64,000 nucleotides of DNA from Lepidodermella squamata (taxonomy: Eukaryota; Gastrotricha), in contig JBLDXI010000030.1 in the NCBI GenBank assembly GCA_047495785.1, positions 434,001 through 498,000 of the forward strand, read 5' to 3'. The notes beneath the pieces were generated by a model. That model worked only from the letters and a program-made list of their open reading frames with translations. It did not search any database and was not told where the DNA came from. This document shows positions 46,777 to 56,571 of the stretch, one piece after another. Within the stretch, counting starts at the first letter, position 1, and each line of letters opens with the position of its first letter. A program made the translations under genes and the position numbers.

Positions 46777-46806
46777 CGCCAGTGTGCGCACAGTCTATGC
46801 ACGCCT
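46777..46806 (+). repeat. 30 nt direct repeat, right member
   Basis: Same 30 nt as 37401-37430 with one change (CACAG for CACAA), 532 bp beyond the right end of the 8.8 kb transposon. Confidence 0.75.
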
Positions 46807-46890
46807 GTCGTCTACTCCACTAATTATTCAGTTTTGGCTTTTTGATCTAAAACTAGTTAACCACCCTTTACATTACAGCCGTATCGTACT

Positions 46891-46929
46891 GGGAGCAAGC
46901 TACGTAACGTCGTTACGTAGCTTGCTCCC
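46891..46929. repeat. perfect 39 nt palindrome
   Basis: GGGAGCAAGCTACGTAACG, a single T, then its exact reverse complement. It lies where the Crypton-type reading frame breaks off. Confidence 0.9.
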
Positions 46930-47904
46930 GATGCTGTGCTCCCCCAGAGCCATTTTTGCGAACCAAACAGTGCCCTTCGGATTGACCAAAGGCTGTAGGT
47001 ACAAACAATCCTTCGGAGCATCTTCCGGAATGTGCGACAGATACTCAAACCAGGTCGTAATGAGGCATCGATCTCGATCAGCAATCGCATAGTAACGAAC
47101 CTTGTGAGCAGTAACATTAGGCTGTTTAATGTTACAGGTAGTCGTCTTGCTAGGTGGGACAGTCAGCTCCCAATACCGCCCGACCTCGTCATCACCCACC
47201 TCGATAAACCACTGCCGTAGTTCGCGATGTTCACACACAGCACGTAGCGCTCCGTAAAGACCGATTTGGAAAAGAAGGGTGCGGACCAGAACAAACGGAG
47301 AATGGTGACCCAGAGCCCCGATGTCCCACAAGTAAGCCTCCATATCACGAGAAATCACCTCAGCCTTCTGACCAGGTCGCAAAACACCGGCAACATGGCG
47401 CTCACGCAAAACTTCATCCAAAGTACGACGAACCTGAGAAAAACGTGGATCACGACGGAAATCAAAATCTCGGTCATTTTCTCGAAGATGACGCTGAAGG
47501 CCTTCGACAAGTTCGAGAACTGTTATACCAGGATAAGCCGTACCATCTTCCTTCAACACCTCGAATACGAATCTGGAAATTTGGTTGTCCAGCATTTCAT
47601 CAGACATCGTTTCGACAGAAAAGACGGCAAAAATTTCATCGAATAATTGCGCTTTTTCAGCAGCAGAATTGTGTTCATCGCGCCAATGTTGAAATCGATT
47701 TGCCACCTTTCGCTTCAATTCACCGCCAGTCACGAAATTCGCACGCGAAACACCAGCAGAAGAACTTGCTTTTTCAGGAAGCACCTTCAAATTTCGAATA
47801 CCTACTAAATTACCATTACTTAAAAAAACGCAAACAAAAGGACAAAAATAACCTGACAAATCCATGAAAATTTGATGCGCGCACAAGAACCAAAAATGCA
47901 GCAA
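46900..47904 (-). pseudogene. truncated Crypton-derived / KIAA1958-type (DUF3504) recombinase ORF
   Basis: 334-residue frame (first Met 47904). From about residue 95 it follows the DUF3504 pattern shared by KIAA1958, QRICH1 and ZMYM2-4: MLDNQISRFVFEVLKEDGTA, then GLQRHLREN, DPRFSQVRRTLDEVLRE, GALGHHSPFVLVRTLLFQIG, LYGALRA-EHRELR, and YLQPLVNPKGTVWF. These descend from Crypton tyrosine recombinases. The frame ends inside the palindrome at 46891-46929, before the part that carries the C-terminal catalytic R..H..Y residues (usual NHSLRATAATRLY block), so it cannot be an active recombinase. An intron near the N-terminus is possible. Separate from the 8.8 kb transposon. Confidence 0.75.
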
Positions 47905-49532
47905 TAAACAAATTCAAAAGCTCTCTTAGGACGACCATTGTGCGCATTTATTACGCAACATCAACACAACAACAGCGTTATATCACACAACTGAGTGTTA
48001 TTCTAAGTTAGGCGAGTAACAAGAGTCCGTCCTACAACTACTACGCCCCCGAGCACTGCTGTCGCTTGCCAGGCGAGTTTGTGTGGCGCATTCAACGCCG
48101 CTATGAGGTAACCTTGGGAGGTAACGCCGTTCGCTAAGTAGTGTCGATGCGTGAGGTTATGGAAAGGTTGCTGTAAATATTGGTCTTGGCATGCATAGAG
48201 ATTACAGCAGGCTCGATTCAGGCCTAACCCGATAGTTTACAGGTAGAACTACCATCATTGTTCTCGTCAGTCTCAAAGGTTCCCCCCGGCGCTACTGCGG
48301 CAGCTTTGCTGCTGCTGTTGCCAATAAAATACAGATTATCTATCAAATAAATCTGAGCTCCATAGGTTCAAATAATTAGCAATTTTTGAAATGATGCCCC
48401 GAAGATCTTTTATCTAGAATTATTTTTAAAGCAAAACCAACGTGAAAGCAAGTACGGAAGTGTAATGCTTCCAAACTCGATGCATGATTATATTAATAGG
48501 AAATAGGGAATAGGTTTGGGCAACATGAAAATAATAACTCTTTATTATTTCCTCGTTTTTAAGACGCCTGTTGTTTACGTCTTGAAAAGTGTCAGAACAT
48601 AATGATTTTCATTTTTCAAAATCGCGTGGATGTTTTCGTGTGCTCATTGATTTAACCTTGATCCGGAAAACAAAGCAAGCCTAGTCAACCGTGGCGATTT
48701 GACCAATTTGGAATTTTTTTATTCAAAATCCACTCAGATATCATGCAAATTTGCGGAAAAGTGATGTATCGCAAAACTGAAAAATGTATGTTTTGCCTAA
48801 AACCTGGTGACTTTGCCTGCCGTTAGCTGCTGCATGAATAAAGCGAAAAAATGTCGGCGATAAAAGTGGCTTGGAATTGAGCTGATCCTCTCTATCCATC
48901 TTCAAAAAAGTTTCTAAAGTATAAAAAGAATTAATGCTATGAAGCCGAATAACGACGATTATAGCAGAATATATCGAGAGATAAATATTTATTAAAAATG
49001 TGGACTGCCTAATTCAGTAATAATTAGGTTGCCTTGCGACACAGTGAGTATACATTATATTTTAATATTATTTGTGTTTTTTGTGGTTGAAATAGATATG
49101 GACTGAATCTTTAAGAATCGATTTTGTAATGTCAGAAAGTAGCTGTTTTGGTAATTGCAATTCCTTAAAAAGTTTCAATGTTTGTTTAGTTATAGTACCA
49201 CGGCTACCCAGGTAGAGTCCTTGCACGGTAACTTCGTCCAGCTTCCATTGTTCACAGATGTCGTTTGCACAGGGTTCTTAAATCTATTTTTACTAGCTAT
49301 CTATTTTTATTTTTATCTATCTATTTTTATGTTTATTTATCTGTGATGCTATTTTTGCACATCAAAGTTCGCTCGTAAATGCTGGTCTTCGAGGAGCACT
49401 TTCTTATTTTTCTTCGAGTCTCATTGTTTTTGAATGAGATTCCCGCGTGCATTTCGATTCAGGCGAAACGTGCTTGGAAGTTATAATCAGAAAGATATAG
49501 CATAAACAAGGTTGTCCTGTATTTGTAGTGAA
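47905..49532. other. gene-free spacer with T/A-rich simple repeats
   Basis: No gene recognised. TATCTATTTTTATTTTTATC-type repeats at about 49285-49345. About 49440-49500 is the promoter homologous to 32880-32930. Confidence 0.45.
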
Positions 49533-50597
49533 ATGACTCCACTCATTACCGCTTTAGTCGTCTTGTCAGTCCTGGTCGGGATTGGCGAAATGAGCGGAGT
49601 GATTCCACTCATTCCCGGTCCCCCTTTGGTCGCCTTGCCGATCCTGATCGGGCTTGGTGAGTGAAGAAATTAGATGGTACCAGCCACTAAAACCTCTCTT
49701 TCCATCCCCCTAGAGCGCATCTATGTTCCGAGGCAGGAGGATTTGTTAACAAACACGATGGGCCAGAAGTTAGCCAATCAGCCAATACTTCAATTACACA
49801 TTTTATCTTGAATATTTCTCCATTTCAGCCGCGACAATTGCTGGAAGCAAAGCTACGGACGCGGCGTAGGCCGACCGATCCACACGTGTCCTGATCATCT
49901 TGAACAAAACGGACTGTTATGCTACACGAAGTGTGAGAAAGACTACCGAGGAGTCGGCCCAGTGGTAAGTAAAATCATCAGAAATTGTTCGAAATCCCTT
50001 AAAATCTTAAAATTTTAGTGCTGGAAGGACTGCCCGTCCGGATACACCGATATGGGCCTTCTTTGCGTAAGCCCCGGATTCAGTATGATTGGGAAGAGCA
50101 GCTATGGCCGCGGAGCTGGGTGGCCGTTAGGCTGCAAAAAGGACGAAGACTACGACGCAGGTCTTTGCTACTCGAAGAAATGTGGCGGAAATCACTACGG
50201 CGTAGGGCCGATTTGCTGGGCAAAGTGCCCAGCGACTCACCCTGTTGACTACGGCGCAATATGCTGCGTTACTAAAGAGTCGTGTAAATGGATGCTAAGC
50301 TCGGGGCTGACTTCATCTTTTGAGGTTGTTTTCGACTTTTTCCGCCAGAGAAACGTATCTATTCACATTTGCGGGACGAATTATGTGCTCGATCCTAACG
50401 TCACTATAGCCCCACCTCAAGCTGATTTGAGTTCCGAGAGCACAAAGGGAATGAGTAGTACGCCGATCAACGTTATTTTATCCACTGCTGGCACGACGGA
50501 GCCAACGCCGTTCTATAAAATTGACGAGGATATTACTAGCCGCACTCCAGAAGCGGCTTATGGCTTCGTAAGTACCACCCCTCATGGTTATAGCTAA
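49533..50597 (+). CDS. secreted cysteine-rich repeat protein (copy B)
   Basis: Four exons: 49533-49656, 49714-49768, 49829-49964, 50019-50597; introns phase 1, 2, 0 as in copy A, and exon 3 is exactly 136 nt as in copies A, C and D. The signal exon contains an internal near-duplication (PLITALVVLSVLVGIG and PLIPGPPLVALPILIGLG), so Met at 49590 is an equally good start. Repeat content: CWKQSYGRGVGRPIHTC, LCYTKC, GVGPV, CW, then YGRGAGWPLGC, GLCYSKKC, GVGPICWAKCPATHPVDYG. The CPWYD/CSFC block of copy A is absent (deleted), and the tail is a different Ser/Thr-rich stretch. AATAAA at about 50635. Confidence 0.65.
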
Positions 50598-50885
50598 GAA
50601 AGCATGGTGACTCGATGCTGATATTTGAAAAATCAATAAATCACTCGAGGACTCCTTTTTTGTCGATTTTGAGAGAATTATTGAAGATTGATGGCAAATT
50701 CCCATCATATTTTCTTTTTTGAAGGTTCTACGCATGAAGGATCCCATGGCAATCCGGAAGTTTTCGTGATGGGAATGAGCATCATGTAGTAGCAGCTGTT
50801 GTGAAACACGCCAGACTGTCTGATATACAATTCCCAGATTTTTCCATTTAACATTTAAATTCAATTTTTTACATGAATGCACCAA

Positions 50886-51956
50886 ATGCGTCCAAGACTT
50901 GTACTTCTCCTACTACTCGTACTCGTCAATACCGGTAAGACCGCTTAACAAGCAAGATTTAGCTTTTTTGCTGCAGTTTTCTTAGCAGTTGAATGTGCGA
51001 AGAAAAAAGAGGTCCGTCCTACTGTTAATGGTTCGGTGGTGGCACGCAAGCTCAACGACGATTCGGAAGAGTCAGAGACTACTCCATCTGAAGATGGGGA
51101 GACTACTGAGCCTGATGAACCTGAAGAAACTGCAACTATCAAAACCAAAGCTATCACTAGAAGAAGAAAATCGAAGACTACAACGCCGAAAGCCAGAAAA
51201 ACAACCGAGACAAGGTGAATAGAATTCATTATACATCTCCCAATTTCTTTAACTCTCCATAGCAAAAACATGTGCTGGAAGAAGACTTTCACTCGAGGTG
51301 TCGGGGTTCCAGCGCATTCTTGCCCTGAGCACCTCGAAAAGAACCTCGCCTTATGCTACGAGAAATGCAGAGATGGTTATCGAGGTGTCGGGCCTGTTGT
51401 AAGCTTTCCTATCCAAATGCTATCGAATTTTTTGAAATGTTCTTGAATTTAGTGCTGGGAGGACTGTAGACCTGGGTATCAAGACGTTGGGATGCTTTGT
51501 ACCCGGAATGTGAAGATAATTCAGTCCAACACATCAGCCTGCCCGTGGTACGACGCCTGTGGTTTAACCTTCAAGAAAGGTTGCTCCCATTGCCCTGAGC
51601 ACGACCCACCCTATCAAAATGACGGCTGCTTCTGCCGGGTCGATGTCCACATCTACGCGAAGGGGAGTTACGGCCGTGGTTTCGGCTCCCCATTGAAGTG
51701 CAGCGCTAATGAAGAATTCGATGGCGGCCTTTGCTACACGCCGAAATGTGGGAAGGGTTACACGAGCCGCGGCCCGATTTGCTGGGCACATTGCCCGGAA
51801 ACTCACCCAATCGACAAAGGGGCGGTATGCTGCAAAACTAAAGGTGACTGCAAGTCATTAATCAAAGATGCAACGGTTAATGCTGTTGAAATCGTAATGT
51901 CCTTAGTTCAGAACAATGGAGTTGAAGAATTTACTTGCGACAAAGTTGAAGAATAA
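50886..51956 (+). CDS. secreted cysteine-rich repeat protein with acidic/basic Thr-rich linker (copy C)
   Basis: Four exons: 50886-50934, 50977 (or 50989)-51214, 51263-51398, 51453-51956; about 308 or 304 residues, depending on which of two in-frame acceptors 12 nt apart is used. Signal peptide MRPRLVLLLLLVLVNTG. The second exon is expanded compared with copy A into a low-complexity linker rich in Glu/Thr, then Lys/Arg/Thr. Then come the family repeats (FTRGVGVPAHSC, LCYEKC, GVGPV, CW, then CPWYDACGLTF, GCSHCPEHDPPY, CFCRVDVH, YGRGFGSPLKC, GLCYTPKC, CWAHCPETHPIDKG). The AATAAA overlaps the stop. Convergent with copy D, 11 nt between the stops. Confidence 0.7.
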
Positions 51957-51967
51957 ACTCTTTATTG

Positions 51968-52780
51968 CTATCCACAACTTAGTATTTCTAAAATCCTTGG
52001 CCGGATTGATCGGCGTAAGAATCTACGTGATCTGGCCAATCTTCGAGCTTGGTCAGCGTATAGGAAGCACCTAGCCGCATCAGAACAGCACAATTTGCCC
52101 TGTTGATGCGGGTGGGAAGGCGGACATTTCTGCCAGCACTCGTTATCGACCTTATCGAAATCATTCCCGCACGGCTTGCCGCATTCGCCGCCCACCCAGT
52201 TGTTTTTGAAATCGCATCGCTTAATCCTACCAACCCCACGGGTGTACGTGTGTTTCGCATAGACGTGAACGTCGATTCTGCACGTGCAACCGTCGTTTGT
52301 GTAGTCTTTACTTGGGCAGAATGAACAGCCCCGGGCAAATGTCAATCCACAAACATCCCAACTAGGGCAGTCGCTATTATCTGACGGTATGATTTTTACA
52401 TCTCGACCGCACAACGCCCCGGTGTCGCCGTAACCTGGGCGGCATTTCGCCCAGCACTAGTAAGATATGCTTCGGAATAAAGGGCAACAGATGGCTTTTA
52501 AAAAACTCACGACAAACGATACGCCGTAGTAGCCTTCTTTGCATTTTGGATAGCATAGTCCAACGTCTTCTTCCTCGCCTTCGAGACAGGTTATATGCCG
52601 TATAGCTTCGCCAACAGGTCGAATCACTTTTCGGCATACATCCCCCCTAAAATGGAAACGCAGTTGTATTTTGAGGACGAAAGCTCATTTGGCTCACTGG
52701 ATCTCCTTCGATCGCCTCAGCCGGGAGCTATTTATCGCGGAAAGTCTCGCCAGAAAAATGATGATGAAATATGCGTTCAT
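51968..52780 (-). CDS. secreted cysteine-rich repeat protein (copy D)
   Basis: Three exons: 52780-52698, 52646-52511, 52456-51968; 235 residues. Exon 1 joins signal peptide (NAYFIIIFLARLSA) and a short basic linker in one exon, so the first intron of copies A-C is missing. The second exon is again 136 nt. Family marks: LCYPKC, GYYGVSFV, CWAKCRPGYGDTGALC, CPSWDVCGLTFARGCSFC, GCTCRIDVHVYAKH, YTRGVGRIKRC, CWQKCPPSHP. The order and cysteines match copy A. The C-terminus is arginine-rich and diverged. Confidence 0.7.
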
Positions 52781-53642
52781 ATTTCAACTGAGTTTTGTTT
52801 ATTCGAAAAAAGCAGTGGATTTGTCGGGATGAAAACGTGACTGGACTGAATTCATGGTGTTTTAGAATAATTTATTGAGGAAAGCTGCGGACAATAGTGG
52901 AAATACATCAAAATTGAAACCCTAGTTCAACAACGGCCTTGCAAAACCTATGTTTCTTCGACAGTTGAGACTGTCCGGCTGAAGCGATTCAGGATTTATT
53001 CAAAAATAGGTCATCGGGACATCAGAGTGACTTCTGATCACTTACTTTTTGTCTCCAGAACTATGAAACACAAATATTGCGATGCGATGCAGCGAAATAA
53101 ACGTAATGTACCTAATGTGTGATGAATTAGCATTAGCTGAGAGGTCCCCAACCTGTGGTCCGCTATCTCGTCTGCGAAATAATGAGCTGAATTGTATGTA
53201 TTCCGACGTTAGAATGAAAGAAAAGCACGTTTAGCTTGTGGTTGGGTGGAACTATTCCTAGATCGTGAAGCAGCGGTACAAACACGACATTTTGTTTACC
53301 TTATTCACGTTTCATAGCACCCATCACCACCACATATAATTGACGATTCCACGAGAAAACTAATAACTAATAATTACCAAATTAATATCAAATTAAATTA
53401 AATTCGATTATTTCGGCAATTTTTTTTGTAGAATGATTTCCACTACTAAAAGCATAAATGCTCACACCATTGGAGCCACGTGTTCCTAGACCAGCAAGAT
53501 TTATTTCGAACTTATTCCATGAACTCATAGGAGTGACTACAAGATCGTATCGGTGTATAAAACAATGCGAAATTCAACAAATTCACGGAAAGCCTAATAT
53601 AATAGCAACAAAATTGATACGAGTGTAGATATAAATAGATAA
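52781..53642. other. intergenic, no gene recognised
   Basis: AT-rich spacer upstream of copy D and downstream of the receptor; nothing recognised. Confidence 0.4.
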
Positions 53643-56107
53643 TTATATAGCTTCAAATGTGCTCTTTGCACCAGATCTGGAGATCAGACCAGTTCTCAGT
53701 GGTGTGATGCCGATTGGATGAGACAAATTTCCACCGGGTGATTCTTGTTGTAGTTTGGATTTCACGAGAATCATGGACATCATTGTTTCCATTGAGACTG
53801 CGACAGATGCAACTGCCGCTATCGGCATTGCCGAATCTTCCCCTAAAATGAAGAACATGAACACAGATCCGCCAATGATGGTCAACTGCAAGTAGACGGC
53901 AATTCCTAGCGATTTCGCTTCCATTCGATTATTGATATCAGCGGAGCGATTTGTTGACAACGAGTAGGATGCAAATCCATTTCTAAGAAGCAGTATGATT
54001 TGTGGAATCAGAATAAGCGCTCGAACTGCCGTTAATCCTGAACTTTCACCATCGAATTGACAGGCGAAAGCGAATGGTTCGAAAATGACAGTCTCGTCGA
54101 TATCGCCAGGGAAAGGCTGCAAATCTTTGCGAATCGTTACGAACCGCCAATTCAAAATCAAGAGCAGCAAAAGGGCGAAATTAATCAAAAACCACGCGCT
54201 TGAAATCAGCAGGATTATGATGGATCTAGATGGACGGCGATTCAACATAGAGATTTTGAATGTTAACCCATGATTGAGCACTGTATAACCGACTATCGTC
54301 AGTACTGAGAATGCGTCGCAATGATTGGCAATCGTCTGATCACCTGATGCATTGAGCGGCAGAGCTAGGGAAACAGCGTTTAAGAGAGAGCAGCCGACTA
54401 TGACAATGATTGACGGGAAATCTCTCAAATTCGAAAGTTTCGAATTTCTCTTTAAATTTGTAATGAAAAGAAGAACTAAGAGAACAGCAAGTAAGCACAT
54501 TGTTGCCATGCTGATTCCAAATAGAATCCGTGAAAACGCCGCAGGAAAGAGTGGGACTTCAATATCTTGAAAAAGAGGGCCATCTAACGGGGGCTTTCCA
54601 TCAATAGTTAGCCACTTGAGCTTGGCTGAAATAACTTCTAAAGGTTTTGCATTTCCGCTACTGTAGGTCGCGAATTGTCGTTGTCTGGTTTGAATCGGCG
54701 TCAGAAATTCAGCTTGAGCAAAGGCCCAGATTGAATATCCCTTCGAATTGAGAGCTGTCTCTCTTTCAAACTTGTAGATCCCATTGAGGCCTGAAAATTT
54801 GTGCGTTGAATACATTGCGTCGACCAACGCCGATTCTGAAACGTTTTCCAGCGAGTTTGATTGTGCTATCTTATCAGCTGTTTTCAGAACCTCGCCACCA
54901 AACAGTGTTATTTCATAGGCGTGGAACCTATCCGACAAGAACATTGCCGGTATGCCACCTGCTATTCTTGAGTTAAGCTCTTTCGTAAACTGCTGTTCGT
55001 TGAGACCAGTGACATCAGTCATGTTTTGATCAAATTCGAACCTGCCACCCAGGTAGATGAGACTCCTGACTATTTCAGCTATCATGGCTTTGTTACACCA
55101 GGATTCCATGAAACTTGGTATAACCCCACCCATTCCAATGCCACCGTAGCTCTCCATGATGAAAACATAAGCTGGGCCATGGAAGCCATATTTGTACAAC
55201 AAACATGCTATATCCATGGTGAAGATGTTGAGAATGATGATTCGAGGCTTGTTGCGAGCCATATCAGCAAACTGAGCCTCAGTCTCTGCCATTGTAGCCT
55301 CTCGCCAGATTTTGCCGTACCAAACCAGAGTGATGTTGTTCCGTTCAAGCTCCTCAATCAATTCAGGGTCGATAAGGTTATAGTATGCTTTGAACTCTGA
55401 CAGAATCGCGACCCTTGAATAAAACCAAATCATACGATAATGATTAGTGACAGCAGCTGCACTTACCTTGTCCAATTGAAGAACCTCAATAGGGGAGCTA
55501 TCGCAAAATGTTTCCTTGCCGAGACTTCTTGAAGGCCGAACAATGAGCCGTATCTCGTCCGATCACGATTTACCGCTGATGATTTGAACAAGCTTTGAAT
55601 CGTGAACATTCCAAAGTGCTTCATCGCTTCGCCCATCAGTTGCTCGAGAGCATTACCGGCGATTCCCACACTCAGAATCATCGGTAACAAGTCGCGTTTG
55701 ATTTCGTTCACTTGAAGCCTTCGGATCAATGAATCGATTGCAATATAGTCTGTGCCCATGTCATTCAGCAGTTCGATCGCCACTTCGTAGTTGGGCAGCC
55801 AGCCCTTGTCCAGTTTCAGCCTATCCAAGGCAAGTTGAATTCCCTTAGTCAGCATGGGTCCTTCTGGGAAAATTGGATGCCAGTAATTGATGAGAGCTAA
55901 CAGCTTGATAACTGGTTTTTGGGTTCTGTTCGAAAGTAAAGACGAGTTTGAAGATATCACAAAACATGGCATGGGATCTTGCAGAGCAGCAATTGGCTGC
56001 AACGCACTGTTCGACGATCTGATACTGTCGAAGTCTGATTGGCTGATGGAGGCGATGCCAAGAATCGAAGCGCAGCAAACCCATAGGGACAAGACGATAT
56101 CAAGCAT
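53643..56107 (-). CDS. class C GPCR, GABA-B receptor-like, gene 1
   Basis: Two exons (56107-55467, 55413-53643) separated by a 53 nt phase-2 intron (GTAAGT...TCAAG); 803 residues. Signal peptide (MLDIVLSLWVCCASILGIAS), then a Venus-flytrap ligand-binding domain of about 440 residues (IKLLALINYWHPIFPEG start, GIQLALDRL, NYEVAIELLNDMGTD, IILNIFTMDIACLLYKYGF), then seven membrane helices from about residue 515 (ILFGISMATMCLLAVLLVLLF onward). A Cys before helix 3 (ANHCDAFSVL) and one in extracellular loop 2 (FACQFDG) can form the usual class C disulfide. There is no cysteine-rich linker, as in GABA-B receptors. Plasma membrane, G-protein coupled; ligand not provable. Start chosen for the signal peptide. 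Confidence 0.75.
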
Positions 56108-56571
56108 GTTTTGACTTTGCAGAGAATCTGATAGAATTCGAGCCTGCCTAGAAACTCTCTTTGCTCAAGGTTATATGTCGCTGCAGTTTCCAACCCTTGA
56201 GTCAATCATTAGACGTGATCCGCATCTGAAGCATGGTTGATTAGCCATGAAAGCAGCCTAATGCCTAATCTACCTTTTTACGGTCAGGTTTTGTCTTTGG
56301 GAGAGTTACTTGTATTGGATGGAATGACACGACCGTTTGCTGCATAGTTAATTATTAGACCCACGGCAACACGTAATTCATTCAACCTTCAATTGTTTCG
56401 GCTAAACAAAATGGAAAAATTAGGTCAGCGAGAATTCGAATGCCGAAAGGTTCAGACATTGCGCTAAATGAGAGCAGTGTTTTTATTGAGAAACGAAGAC
56501 CTCATTAATTATTTTATTCCGTATTTTTTTTGACTGCTTAATTTTTTGAGTAATTGTATAATTAATCATGT

